Of a stretch of 64,000 bases of DNA, positions 34,399 to 43,024 are shown in pieces (position 1 is the first letter of the stretch; each line of letters opens with the position of its first letter). The position numbers and the translations under genes are program-made. The notes beneath the pieces were generated by a model that worked only from the letters and a program-made list of their open reading frames with translations, did not search any database and was not told the origin of the DNA. Source of the DNA: Clavibacter phaseoli (GTDB lineage Bacteria > Actinomycetota > Actinomycetes > Actinomycetales > Microbacteriaceae); assembly GCF_021922925.1 (NCBI RefSeq), contig NZ_CP040786.1, positions 1,550,001-1,614,000 on the forward strand. Direction: 5' to 3'.

Positions 34399-37300
34399 GC
34401 CGACACCGCCCGCACGAGGTGGATGCGGTAGCGCCGGGCCGATCCCGGATCCCGCTCCCCCAGGTCCGGCGTGCCCTCGAAGGTCGCGCCCGCCATGCCC
34501 TCGGCCGCCTCGGCGATGCGCGCGCGGAACCCGTCGAGCTCCTCGCGCGTGAGCGGCTCCTGCGGCAGCTCGCGGTACGGCAGGCCGCGCGTGCCGCCGG
34601 AGACGTAGAGCAGCTTCGCGCCGCCGGACGGGGCGTCGGCGGGCGCGTCCTCGAGCGAGCCCTCCACGAAGGCCAGCTGGTACGAGCCGAGCTGCGCGTG
34701 CGCCGGGATCTCGGCGCGGGTCGGGTAGTGGCGCCCGGTCTTGAGGTCGACGATGACCACCCGGCCCTCCTTCGTCAGCTCGATGCGGTCGATCTTCCCG
34801 CGGAGGCGCGCGACGCCCACCTCCAGCTCGAAGCCGCCCTCGGCCGCGAGCATGCGCCCGCCGTCGGCGGCGAAGTCGCGGAGGTACCCGCTGACGCCCG
34901 CGATGAGCTCGCCCGCCTGCCGCCGCTCGCGCTCGCCCACCCAGGGCGACTCGAAGGGCAGCTCGCCCCACCGCTCGTCGAGGCGGGCCTCGAGGGCGGC
35001 CGGACGGAGGTCGGCGTCGGGATCGAGGCTCGCCTCCTCCATGACGGCGTGCACGATGGTGCCGATGCCCATGGCGGTGCTCGTTGATCCGCCGGACGCC
35101 TGGTCGATGAACCAGTTGAGCGGCGAGCGCTCGAAGGCCTCCAGGCGCGACGGCGACACGGGCACGCGCGCCTCGGGGTCGGTCAGGTCGACGACGGGCT
35201 CGGTGGTGGAGGGCTCCCGGAGGCCGTACCAGTCGGCCGGATCCGCGCCCGTCACGCCCTCCGCCGCGAGGCGCGCGAGGGCGGACGCGGCGGCGAGGCC
35301 GCGCTCCCGGGTGGCGTCGGCGGGACGGCGGGCCGTGCGGTCGCCGGAGACGACGCGGCCGTCGTCGAGCAGCACGGCGTCGCGGTGCACGACCGCGAGC
35401 TCGCGCCGGAGCGCGCCGACGAGCCCGCGCAGCGACAGCGGGTGGTCGGGCCGGATCCGCAGCGCGGCAGGGGCGTCCTTCGCCACCCGTCCCGCGTCGG
35501 CTCCCGCCTCCGCCTCGGCGAGGCCCGGCGCGGGCGGCACGAGGCGCAGGAACGGCGACGGCGCCTCCTCGTCGTTGGCGGTGGCGCTGAGCACCACGAC
35601 GCGCGCCGCCCGCGAGACGGCGAGGGCGAGCATCCGCAGCTCGTCGCCGAGGACCTCGGCGCGCTCGTCGACGTCGGCCCGGTCGAGCCCGCGCGCGACG
35701 GCGGACAGGCGCTGCGGGTGCAGCAGGGATCCGCGCAGCCGCAGGTTCGGCCACACGCCCTCCTGGAGCGCGGCGACCGCGACCACCTCGTAGCCGGCGC
35801 CCACGACCGCGGACGGCGTCGCGACGAGCACGGTGTCCGCGAGCGGCTGGGGCGAGAGCGTGTCCTCGGGCACCTCGGCGCCGAGCAGCTCCTCCACGAA
35901 GTCCGACGCGGGACGGCCCGGGTTCCGCTCGACGAACCGCCGCGCGGCCGTGAAGAGCGCGACCACGCCGTCGAGGTCGCGGTTGGCCTGGTCGGCGACG
36001 ATCCCCGTCTGCAGCGCCTGCTCGAACCACGGCGTCGCGAGCCGGGAGCCCTCCCACAGGTGCCAGAGCAGCTCCTCGATGGTGCCGTCGGACGCGGCGA
36101 GCTCGCGGGCCCCCTGGAGCGTGCGGGCCAGCCGGCCGAGGCGGCGCGCGGGCGCGAGGTCGAGCGTCTCGAGCCGGCCGGGCGCGGCGAGGGCCTCGAC
36201 GAGCAGCTCGTCGCTCGACCGGTGGCCGTCGCCCGCGAGCTCCTCCTGCCGCATCGCGAGCCGGAGCCGACGGAGCGCGACGCCGTCGAGCCCGCCGAGC
36301 GGACCGGTGGCGAGCTCCGCCGCGATGTCCGGGGTGAGCGGCACGCGGCCGAGCACCACGTCGACCGCGCGGATGAGCGCGAGCGCGGCGAGGTCGTCGC
36401 GGAGGGCGCGCCCGGCGACGGCCGTGCGCGTCGGCACCTCGGCGGTCGCGAGGCTGCGGGCGACATGGGGCACGAGGGATCCGGAGCGCACGAGCACGAC
36501 CATGCGCGCCCACGGCACGCCGCCCAGCAGGTGCTCCTCGCGGAGCCGGCGCGCGAGGCGGGCGAGCTCCAGGGCGCGCGTCGGCGCCTCGATGACCTGG
36601 ATGGGGTCGGCGTCGTCGACGAGGCCCGGCGCGGATGCCGCCTGCCGCTGCCGCCCCGCGCCCGCCGCGCCGATGCGCGCCGTGACCGCCGAGGTGAGCG
36701 CCCGGAGCGCGGGCGGCTGCCGGTGCACCCGGTCGAGCACGAGCGTGCGGAGGCCGGGCAGGCCGAGCACGGTGGAGAGGCGGCCGAGCGCGGACGCCTC
36801 GGCCCCGCGGAAGGTGGCGGCCGCGACGTCCGGGTCGCCGAACGCGACGACGTCGACGCCGCGCGCCGCGAGCGCCCGGAGGAGCGAGAGGGTCGCGACG
36901 GTCGCCTCGTGCAGGTCGTCGGCGATCACCAGCCGGATCCCCGTGAGCGCCTCCCCCCGCGACACGAGCAGCACGGCCTCGGCGAGCAGCTCCGCGCTGT
37001 CGAGGTGGTCGCCGCGGAAGGAGTCGACGACGTCCTCGTACTCGCGGGCGAACTCCGCAGCGGCGATCCACTCGGGCACCTCGTGCGCGCGGCCGAGCTC
37101 GGCGAGCGCGTCCGGCCGCACGCCCTCCTCGGTGGCGCGCATGAGCAGCTCGCGCAGCTCCGTGCGGAAGGCGCGCAGCCGCCGCACCTCGACGCCCAGC
37201 GGATCCGGCCACGCGGGCCCGGTGCCCAGCTCCTCGTGCCCGGCGAGGAGGTCGGCGATGATCTGGTCCTGCTCGGCCCCGGTGAGCAGCCGGGGCGGCT

Positions 37301-37664
37301 CGGTGCCCGTCTCGGCGGCGCGGCGCGCGAGGACCTCGAACGCGACGGACGTGGACGTGCGCGCGAGCGGCCCCAGAGTGGGCACGCCGACCCGGAGCGC
37401 CAGCTCGTCGCGCAGGCGCGTGGCGGCGGCGCGCGACGGGGCGAGCACGAGCACCTCGGCGGGGTCGAGCCCCTGGACGAGTATCCGCTCGGCCACGAGC
37501 TCGCGCAGCGTCGTGGTGCGGCCCGAGCCCGGGGCACCGAGGACGGCGGCGCTCACGCCCACCGGCAGCTCGACGACGGCGCGCTGCGAGGGGTCCAGCT
37601 CCACCGGGGGGACCGTGCCGTCGCCGACGGTGGCGGGCGGCTGGCGGAATCCCCTGATGGTCAC
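34395..37664 (-). CDS. adnA: AdnA-like helicase-nuclease subunit with degenerate ATPase
   Basis: 1089 aa. Same helicase-nuclease layout as its partner, but the Walker A reads GAPGSGRTTT with Arg replacing the catalytic Lys, and the Walker B region is IADDLHEAT rather than DEYQD. This matches the vestigial motor known for mycobacterial AdnA. The C-terminal RecB-like nuclease is intact: MGIGTIVHAVMEE, GKIDRIEL, IVDLKTG and QLGSYQLAFVEG. The GTG start has a TAGCGT -10 exactly 6 nt upstream. It is the first gene of the adnA-adnB operon. Confidence 0.92.
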   Translation of the reverse strand: MTIRGFRQPPATVGDGTVPPVELDPSQRAVVELPVGVSAAVLGAPGSGRTTTLRELVAERILVQGLDPAEVLVLAPSRAAATRLRDELALRVGVPTLGPLARTSTSVAFEVLARRAAETGTEPPRLLTGAEQDQIIADLLAGHEELGTGPAWPDPLGVEVRRLRAFRTELRELLMRATEEGVRPDALAELGRAHEVPEWIAAAEFAREYEDVVDSFRGDHLDSAELLAEAVLLVSRGEALTGIRLVIADDLHEATVATLSLLRALAARGVDVVAFGDPDVAAATFRGAEASALGRLSTVLGLPGLRTLVLDRVHRQPPALRALTSAVTARIGAAGAGRQRQAASAPGLVDDADPIQVIEAPTRALELARLARRLREEHLLGGVPWARMVVLVRSGSLVPHVARSLATAEVPTRTAVAGRALRDDLAALALIRAVDVVLGRVPLTPDIAAELATGPLGGLDGVALRRLRLAMRQEELAGDGHRSSDELLVEALAAPGRLETLDLAPARRLGRLARTLQGARELAASDGTIEELLWHLWEGSRLATPWFEQALQTGIVADQANRDLDGVVALFTAARRFVERNPGRPASDFVEELLGAEVPEDTLSPQPLADTVLVATPSAVVGAGYEVVAVAALQEGVWPNLRLRGSLLHPQRLSAVARGLDRADVDERAEVLGDELRMLALAVSRAARVVVLSATANDEEAPSPFLRLVPPAPGLAEAEAGADAGRVAKDAPAALRIRPDHPLSLRGLVGALRRELAVVHRDAVLLDDGRVVSGDRTARRPADATRERGLAAASALARLAAEGVTGADPADWYGLREPSTTEPVVDLTDPEARVPVSPSRLEAFERSPLNWFIDQASGGSTSTAMGIGTIVHAVMEEASLDPDADLRPAALEARLDERWGELPFESPWVGERERRQAGELIAGVSGYLRDFAADGGRMLAAEGGFELEVGVARLRGKIDRIELTKEGRVVIVDLKTGRHYPTRAEIPAHAQLGSYQLAFVEGSLEDAPADAPSGGAKLLYVSGGTRGLPYRELPQEPLTREELDGFRARIAEAAEGMAGATFEGTPDLGERDPGSARRYRIHLVRAVSA

Positions 37665-37670
37665 GCGCCC

Positions 37671-37676
37671 ACGCTA
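37671..37676 (-). promoter_or_regulatory. -10 element TAGCGT, leaderless start of adnA
   Basis: Six nt to the GTG at 37664 on the minus strand. Confidence 0.65.
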
Positions 37677-37775
37677 CCGGCGGCCCCCGACGGCGACGGA
37701 GCCAGGATCGACCCGCGTCCTCCGCCCGCCCGTCCGCCCTCAGTGAACGCCGCGGGGCCGCGCATGCGGGTGCCC

Positions 37776-37781
37776 TAGCCT
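37776..37781 (+). promoter_or_regulatory. -10 element TAGCCT upstream of the DUF3107 gene
   Basis: The predicted transcript start near 37788 leaves a leader of about 36 nt with an AAAGG site before the GTG. Confidence 0.5.
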
Positions 37782-37823
37782 GAGGGGGCACCGTCGCATC
37801 CGACGCATCGAAAGGCACCTCCC

Positions 37824-38048
37824 GTGGAAATCCGTATCGGCCTCGTCAACACCGCCCGCGAGCTCTCCTTCAGCACCAAGCAGTCCCCCGAGGAGGTCCA
37901 GGAGACCGTCGCCGCCGCCGTCCGCGACTCCTCGCCGTTCATCTCGTTCACCGACGAGAAGGGCGCCACCCACCTCGCCGTCACCGCCCACCTCGCCTAC
38001 GTGGAGCTCGGCAGCGCCGACGCCCCGCGCATCGGCTTCGTCCGCTAG
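37824..38048 (+). CDS. DUF3107 domain-containing small protein
   Basis: 74 aa, full length for the family (Rv3208A/TB9.4 in M. tuberculosis). The sequence opens MEIRIGLVNTARELSF and ends HLAYVELGSADAPRIGFVR, both highly conserved. The function is unknown; it is a cytoplasmic protein found next to regulators and RhlE-type helicases in actinobacteria. The GTG start has AAAGG upstream. It is followed 10 nt later by a small membrane protein, likely in one transcript. Confidence 0.93.
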   Translation: MEIRIGLVNTARELSFSTKQSPEEVQETVAAAVRDSSPFISFTDEKGATHLAVTAHLAYVELGSADAPRIGFVR

Positions 38049-38058
38049 CCCGAAGCCC

Positions 38059-38346
38059 GTGGAGCTCCTGTTCGTCGCGCTCTTCGGCGCCCTCATCGGC
38101 CTCGTCGCGCGCTACGCGCTCCCCCGCCGCGCCACGCACGGCGCGCTGCTGATCCCCGCCGCGGGCACGATCGCGGCCATGGTCGCGTGGGTCGTGCTCA
38201 CCTGGGCGGGCCTCCGCTGGGATCAGGGCGTCATCTGGATCGCGACGCTCGCGGTCTCGGCGCTCGTCGCGGCGGGCGTCGACCTCGTGGTGGGACGTCG
38301 GCGCTCCGCCGCGGACGCCCGCGACCTGGCCGCCATCGGCGGCTGA
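38059..38346 (+). CDS. Small three-helix membrane protein of unknown function
   Basis: 95 aa from a GTG 10 nt after the DUF3107 stop. Hydrophobic segments lie at about residues 2-20, 29-50 and 58-78. Between them are short basic stretches (RYALPRRATHG, VVGRRRS). I recognise no family beyond uncharacterised Micrococcales membrane proteins. It ends shortly before a strong terminator, so it closes the DUF3107 transcript. Confidence 0.75.
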   Translation: MELLFVALFGALIGLVARYALPRRATHGALLIPAAGTIAAMVAWVVLTWAGLRWDQGVIWIATLAVSALVAAGVDLVVGRRRSAADARDLAAIGG

Positions 38347-38364
38347 CGACACCCGCACGACACC

Positions 38365-38393
38365 ACGCCCGGTCCCCTCGAGGGGCCGGGCGT
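38365..38393 (+). terminator. Hairpin terminator after the DUF3107 operon
   Basis: ACGCCCGG-t-CCCC (38365-38377), loop TCGA, GGGG-CCGGGCGT (38382-38393), followed by CGTCGTGT. It also lies just beyond the convergent ferritin-like gene and may serve both. Confidence 0.7.
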
Positions 38394-38424
38394 CGTCGTG
38401 TGCCGGGCCGGGCGGCGGCGCGCG

Positions 38425-39153
38425 TCAGGCCGTGAGGCCGAGCGCGTCCATCCGCCGGGTGTGCGCCGTGATGATCCCCGCGAACACGGGCTCGAGGTGC
38501 ACGCGCGCGTCGTCCGGGTCGGCGAGGGACGCGCGCATGGCCGTCCCCGCGACGAGCAGCGTGTCGCCGACGAGGCGACGGCCCCACATGGCCAGGCGCG
38601 AGGCGAGGCGCGGGTCCAGGCGGATCCCGGCGCGCACCGCGTCGACGATCCCCTGCTGCCCCACGCCCGACGAGAGCAGCACGACGACGCGCTGGCGCTG
38701 GTCCGACGGGAGCCCGGAGGCGAGGCGCACGAAGAAGTCGTCGAGCAGGCCCGTGGTGATGTACGCGGAGAGCAGGCACTCGTACCAGTCGGCGCCCGCG
38801 ACGGTGGCGGTGAAGCGGTCGAACGCGGCGCGGTGCGGCTCCATCACGACGCTGGGGTCGCCGTCGAGCCGCTTGATCTCCGCGGCGAGCGCCTGGTGCT
38901 TGCCGAGCGCGATGCCGGCGGCCGTCGACACGGCCTCCTTGCCGGCGAGGTCCGGCGCCTCCGCGACCGCGCGCGACAGGGTCTCGAAGACCGTCAGCTG
39001 CAGGTACGCGACGGCGCCGAGGAAGCGCAGGGTGTCGGGCGAGAAGTCGTCCACGCTCACGGTCGTCGCCGAGGCTCGACGCTTCGACTCGCCGCGGGAC
39101 CGGACCCGGGGCGCCTCGATCGTCGTCGACCGGCGTCCGAACATCTTGAGCAC
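38425..39153 (-). CDS. Ferritin-like-fold protein (Rv3210c family)
   Basis: 242 aa. After a basic 30-residue start the protein is a helical bundle. Family blocks are FLGAVAYLQLTVFETLSRAV, AAGIALGKHQALAAEI, WYECLLSAYITTGLLDDFF and a Leu/Arg-rich end. It lacks a clear ExxH iron pair, so iron oxidation is doubtful. It is conserved next to the RhlE-type helicase, divergent here as in M. tuberculosis Rv3210c/Rv3211. The GTG start is set by TACACT 6 nt upstream. Confidence 0.85.
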   Translation of the reverse strand: MLKMFGRRSTTIEAPRVRSRGESKRRASATTVSVDDFSPDTLRFLGAVAYLQLTVFETLSRAVAEAPDLAGKEAVSTAAGIALGKHQALAAEIKRLDGDPSVVMEPHRAAFDRFTATVAGADWYECLLSAYITTGLLDDFFVRLASGLPSDQRQRVVVLLSSGVGQQGIVDAVRAGIRLDPRLASRLAMWGRRLVGDTLLVAGTAMRASLADPDDARVHLEPVFAGIITAHTRRMDALGLTA

Positions 39154-39159
39154 GTGGCC

Positions 39160-39165
39160 AGTGTA
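39160..39165 (-). promoter_or_regulatory. -10 element TACACT, leaderless start of the ferritin-like gene
   Basis: Six nt to the GTG at 39153 on the minus strand. Confidence 0.6.
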
Positions 39166-39201
39166 AAGGGCGGCGGAGGGGGCGCCCGGGCCCCGGCCCG
39201 C

Positions 39202-39207
39202 TAAACT
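39202..39207 (+). promoter_or_regulatory. -10 element TAAACT of the RhlE-type helicase, with leader of about 80 nt
   Basis: This is the best -10 match upstream of 39294. It predicts an unusually long leader (about 39214-39293) with GC-rich complementary segments (GGTCC near 39214, GGACC near 39267). Confidence 0.45.
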
Positions 39208-39293
39208 CGCCCGTGGTCCCTCATCGGAAGGGCCCCATCGCGCCCGCAGAGAAGCAGTCCGGGCGTGGACCGCACCGCTAGACAGGGCACAAC

Positions 39294-40841
39294 GTGACTT
39301 TCACCGAACTGAACATCGACGAGGACATGGTGCAGGCGCTCGCCGACCACGGCATCCTCGAACCCTTCCCCATCCAGGAGCAGACCATCCCCCTGGCCCT
39401 CTCCGGCCAGGACATCATCGGCCAGGCCAAGACGGGCACCGGCAAGACCTTCGGCTTCGGCCTCCCGCTCATCCAGCGGCTCGGCCTCACGCCCGAGCCC
39501 GGCGTGCAGGCGCTCGTGGTCGTGCCGACGCGCGAGCTCGCCGTCCAGGTCACCGAGGACCTCCAGATCGCCACCGCGAACCGCGCCACCACCGTCGTCT
39601 CCATCTACGGCGGCAAGGCGTACGAGGGGCAGATCGAGCAGCTCAAGGCCGGGGCGCAGATCGTCGTCGGCACCCCGGGCCGCCTCCTCGACCTCGTGGG
39701 CCAGCGCCTGCTCTCGCTCCAGGGCGTGCGCGAGATGGTGCTCGACGAGGCCGACAAGATGCTCGACCTCGGCTTCCTCTCGGACATCGAGAAGCTGTTC
39801 GCGCAGACGCCGGCCGTGCGCCACACCATGCTGTTCTCGGCCACCATGCCGGGCCCGATCGTGGCGCTCGCCCGCCGCTTCATGACGAAGCCGATCCACA
39901 TCCGCGCGACGGACCCCGACGAGGGCCTCATGCAGGCGAACATCCGCCACCTCGTCTACCGCGCGCACAACATGGACAAGGACGAGGTCATCGGCCGCAT
40001 CCTCCAGGCCGAGGGCCGCGGCAAGACCGTGATCTTCACGCGCACCAAGCGCGCCGCCGCCCGCCTCGTCGAGGAGCTCAACGACCGCGGCTTCAACGCC
40101 GCCGCCGTGCACGGCGACCTCAACCAGGAGCAGCGCGAGCGCGCCATGGCCGCGTTCAAGGCCGGCAAGAAGGACATCCTCATCGCCACCGACGTGGCGG
40201 CGCGCGGCATCGACGTGCTCGACGTCACCCACGTGATCAACCACACCATCCCCGAGGACGACAAGGCGTACCTGCACCGCGTCGGCCGCACGGGCCGCGC
40301 GGGCAAGACCGGCATCGCGGTCACGTTCGTCGACTGGGACGACCTGCACAAGTGGGCGCTCATCAACCGAGCCCTCGAGTTCGGCCAGCCGGAGCCGACG
40401 GAGACGTACTCGTCCTCGCCGCACCTCTACACCGACCTCGACATCCCGGCCGGATCCAAGGGCCGCCTCCGCGCGACCCCCACGGTCAACCCCGACGGCA
40501 CCCCGCGCGAGCGCCCGGGCAGCCGCGGCTCCGACTCGGGCCGCGACGGCGGACGCGGCGGGCGTGACGGCGGACGCGGCGGCGACCGCGGCGGGAGCCG
40601 TGACGGCGGCCGATCGAGCGGCGGCGACCGCTCCGGCTCCGGCGACCGCGACCGCTCGCGCAGCCGCAGCACGTCGACCCCCACGGCCACGTCCCCCGCC
40701 GAGGCCACCGCGTCCATCGGCAGCGAGCAGCCGAACACGGCGGGCGGCCACGACGCGCCCCACGCCGACGGCCAGACCCGCCCGCGCTCGCGCAACCGGC
40801 GCCGCCGCTCGGGCGGCGACCGCCCGACCGCCACGGCCTAG
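39294..40841 (+). CDS. DEAD-box RNA helicase, RhlE-like
   Basis: 515 aa from a GTG. Opens MTFTELNIDEDMVQAL and carries AKTGTGKT (residues 45-52), PTREL, TPGR, DEAD (151-154), SAT and HRVGRTGRAG. After about residue 405 comes a low-complexity RGG-like tail rich in Gly, Arg, Asp and Ser, expected to bind RNA and drive condensates or RNA-degradosome contacts. No DbpA domain, unlike the gene at 476. It corresponds by position to Rv3211. A strong terminator follows. Confidence 0.93.
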   Translation: MTFTELNIDEDMVQALADHGILEPFPIQEQTIPLALSGQDIIGQAKTGTGKTFGFGLPLIQRLGLTPEPGVQALVVVPTRELAVQVTEDLQIATANRATTVVSIYGGKAYEGQIEQLKAGAQIVVGTPGRLLDLVGQRLLSLQGVREMVLDEADKMLDLGFLSDIEKLFAQTPAVRHTMLFSATMPGPIVALARRFMTKPIHIRATDPDEGLMQANIRHLVYRAHNMDKDEVIGRILQAEGRGKTVIFTRTKRAAARLVEELNDRGFNAAAVHGDLNQEQRERAMAAFKAGKKDILIATDVAARGIDVLDVTHVINHTIPEDDKAYLHRVGRTGRAGKTGIAVTFVDWDDLHKWALINRALEFGQPEPTETYSSSPHLYTDLDIPAGSKGRLRATPTVNPDGTPRERPGSRGSDSGRDGGRGGRDGGRGGDRGGSRDGGRSSGGDRSGSGDRDRSRSRSTSTPTATSPAEATASIGSEQPNTAGGHDAPHADGQTRPRSRNRRRRSGGDRPTATA

Positions 40842-40861
40842 CGCCGGGCGCAGCGCGCACG

Positions 40862-40898
40862 AAGAGGGGGCCGCATCCATCGGATGCGGCCCCCTCTT
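40862..40898 (+). terminator. Strong intrinsic terminator of the RhlE-type helicase
   Basis: Perfect 17-bp arms starting AAGAGGGGGCC and ending GGCCCCCTCTT, with loop ATC and a following TCCTG. It also suits the convergent PHP gene. Confidence 0.88.
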
Positions 40899-40932
40899 TC
40901 CTGCCCGGTCCGCGCGACGGCCGGCTCCCTGA

Positions 40933-41808
40933 TCAGGCCGCGGGCACGGGCACGACGGGCGCCCAGCCCGTGGCGCGCTCGACGATGCGCGCGAGCACCG
41001 CGGGATCCGTGCTGTTCTCCGCGAGCCGGTTCGGCTTCCCGTCGCCGTGGTAGTCGCTGGATCCCGTCACCTCGAGCCCGAACCGCTCCGCCAGCTCCGT
41101 GAGGCGCACGCGGGAGGCGGGCGGGTTGTCGCGGTGCCGCACCTCGAGGCCGAAGAGCCCCGCGGCGACGAGCGCGGACATGCGCGAGTCCGACAGCACG
41201 CGCTCCGGCCCGCGGGCGCCCGGGTGGGCGAGGACGGCCAGGCCGCCCGCCGCGGTGATCAGCTCGACGCCGAGGATCGGATCCGGCGCGTAGTGCGGAC
41301 GGTAGTAGCCGCCCTGCCAGTGCAGGATGCTCTCGAACGCCGCCGTGCGCGTCGGCACGTGCCCGCGGGCGACGAGCGCGTCGGCGATGTGCGGCCGGCC
41401 GATGGTGCTGCCGGGCGTCGTCTGCGCGAGCACGTCGGCCCACGTCAGGTCGTAGTCGCGGGAGATGCGGCCCACCATCGCCTCGGCGCGGGTCATCCGC
41501 TCGGAGCGGACGCGGGCGGTCATGGCCATGAGATCCGCGTCCTCGGGATCGAAGAGGTACGCGAGGACGTGCACGCTCGCGTACTCCAGCTGCGTGCTCA
41601 TCTCCATGCCCGGGACGAGCTCGATGCCGTGCGCGAGGGCCGCGGCGGAGGCGTCGGCCCAGCCGGCGGTCGAGTCGTGGTCGGTCAGCGCCACGGCCGA
41701 CAGGCCCTGCGCGGCGGCCTGCGCGACGAGCTCCGCGGGCGTCTCGGTGCCGTCCGACACGGAGCTGTGCGTGTGCAGGTCGATGGGACCCCGCTGCTCG
41801 TCCGGCAT
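40933..41808 (-). CDS. PHP-domain phosphoesterase (TrpH/RNase AM-like)
   Basis: 291 aa. The PHP metal motifs are present: DLHTHSSVSDG (about residues 9-19), LTDHDSTAGW, VPGMEMS, FESILHWQGGYY, LAHPGARG and SSDYHGD. The architecture matches the TrpH-like 3',5'-nucleotide bisphosphatase / 5'-3' RNase AM family, which trims RNA or recycles pAp in the cytoplasm. The ATG is set by a TAGGAT hexamer 6 nt upstream on the minus strand. It is divergent from the endonuclease/exonuclease/phosphatase gene with 92 nt between. Confidence 0.9.
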   Translation of the reverse strand: MPDEQRGPIDLHTHSSVSDGTETPAELVAQAAAQGLSAVALTDHDSTAGWADASAAALAHGIELVPGMEMSTQLEYASVHVLAYLFDPEDADLMAMTARVRSERMTRAEAMVGRISRDYDLTWADVLAQTTPGSTIGRPHIADALVARGHVPTRTAAFESILHWQGGYYRPHYAPDPILGVELITAAGGLAVLAHPGARGPERVLSDSRMSALVAAGLFGLEVRHRDNPPASRVRLTELAERFGLEVTGSSDYHGDGKPNRLAENSTDPAVLARIVERATGWAPVVPVPAA

Positions 41809-41814
41809 CCCGCC

Positions 41815-41820
41815 ATCCTA
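41815..41820 (-). promoter_or_regulatory. -10 element TAGGAT, leaderless start of the PHP gene
   Basis: Six nt to the ATG at 41808 on the minus strand. Confidence 0.65.
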
Positions 41821-41900
41821 CGCGGCGGCCCCCGGCGCCCCGGCCGGCCGGGACCCGCGGCGGCGCTCTCCCAGAGAGCCGCCATAGTGTGGTGGACGTC

Positions 41901-42926
41901 ATGGGTCGGGTCGTCGGAGCAGCAGTCATCCTCATCACGGCCGCAGGACTCCTCGTCGTCACGTGGCCGCAGCTGCTCGGCCTGGAGCAGACGTACCTCG
42001 TCACCCACGCCGTCGCCATCCGCGGGGGCCTCGTCGCCGCGGCGGCCGCCGTCCTGGTGCTGACCCTCGTCCTCTGCCTCGCGATCCGCCCCGGCCGCCG
42101 GCTGCTCGGCAGCATCGCCGTGCTGCTCGTGGTCTTCATCGGCGCGAACTCCGCCGTGCTGGCCACGCGCGGCCTCGGCGACACCGCCTTCCAGGAGGCG
42201 CAGGACGACGACGTCACCGTGCTCTCGTGGAACACGCTCGGCGGCGCGACGGGCGCGCGGGCGGTCGCCGACCTCGCCATCGAGTCCGGGGCCGACGTCA
42301 TCACGCTCCCCGAGACGCGCGAGGAGACCGGGGCGGAGATCGCCGTCCTCATGCGCGACGCGGGCCGGCCGATGTGGGTCCGCACCGCCGCGTTCGACGA
42401 CGTGGCCGCGGCCCGCTCCACCACCATCCTCATCAGCGCGGCCTACGGCGACTACCGGATGGACGAGTCGCGCGGCACCACGAGCGTGCTACCCACGGTC
42501 ATCATGGAGCCGGTCGACGGCAACGGCCCCGTCATCATGGCCGTGCACCCCGTCTCCCCTATCCCGGAGCAGATGGACAACTGGCGCGCGGACCTCGCCT
42601 GGCTCGGGAAGCGCTGCGACGAGGGCAACGTGATCATCGCGGGCGACTTCAACGCCACGCTCGACCACATGAGCCGGTACGGCGGCACGCCCACCGAGCG
42701 CGACCAGGTCACCGACCTCGGGCAGTGCGTGGACGCGGCGCGCGCCTCGGGGAACGGCGCGGTCGGAACCTGGCCCACGGGCCTCCCCGCGCTCCTCGGC
42801 ACGCCGATCGACCACATCATGGCGACGCCCGGCTGGGCGGTCACGGGCTTCCGCGTCGTCGAGGACCGCGACGGCGCCGGGAGCGACCACCGCCCGATCA
42901 TCGCGCAGCTGACACCTCTCCGCTGA
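41901..42926 (+). CDS. Membrane-anchored endonuclease/exonuclease/phosphatase (EEP) family protein
   Basis: 341 aa from the ATG; GTG codons at 41889 and 41892 are in frame but overlap a TAGTGT -10-like box (41885-41890). Three hydrophobic segments (about 3-25, 30-60 and 64-85) precede an EEP domain with VLSWNTLG, TLPETREE, HPVSP, IIAGDFNATLDH and GSDHRPIIAQL. Such proteins face outside and hydrolyse phosphodiesters in nucleic acids or lipids; the substrate is unknown. A duplicated copy of the 3' end follows at 42947. Confidence 0.87.
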   Translation: MGRVVGAAVILITAAGLLVVTWPQLLGLEQTYLVTHAVAIRGGLVAAAAAVLVLTLVLCLAIRPGRRLLGSIAVLLVVFIGANSAVLATRGLGDTAFQEAQDDDVTVLSWNTLGGATGARAVADLAIESGADVITLPETREETGAEIAVLMRDAGRPMWVRTAAFDDVAAARSTTILISAAYGDYRMDESRGTTSVLPTVIMEPVDGNGPVIMAVHPVSPIPEQMDNWRADLAWLGKRCDEGNVIIAGDFNATLDHMSRYGGTPTERDQVTDLGQCVDAARASGNGAVGTWPTGLPALLGTPIDHIMATPGWAVTGFRVVEDRDGAGSDHRPIIAQLTPLR

Positions 42927-42977
42927 CCCCGCACAGGTCGCGAGGCCATCGCGCGGCTGACGCCCCTCCGCTGACCC
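42899..42977 (+). repeat. Imperfect duplication of the EEP gene tail
   Basis: The 31-nt segment at 42899-42929, which contains the last codons and stop of the EEP gene, recurs at 42947-42977 with three mismatches (offset 48). The second copy is non-coding and lies upstream of the aminopeptidase gene. Confidence 0.8.
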
Positions 42978-43012
42978 GACCCGCGCCCCGCCTCCGCCGT
43001 GCGCGCAGGTGG

Positions 43013-43018
43013 GATGAT
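43013..43018 (+). promoter_or_regulatory. Possible -10 GATGAT before the aminopeptidase
   Basis: Ends 6 nt before the ATG at 43025. A weak match to TANNNT, listed for its spacing. Confidence 0.35.
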
Positions 43019-43024
43019 CGACGG

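Noticed and set aside
31138..37818. A 2226-codon open frame covering both adnB and adnA regions on the minus strand
   Set aside because: The adnB frame simply stays open through adnA antisense-free codons of another frame because of high GC. The true adnB start is the GTG at 34398, coupled to the adnA stop, and only the part below it looks like protein of this family.
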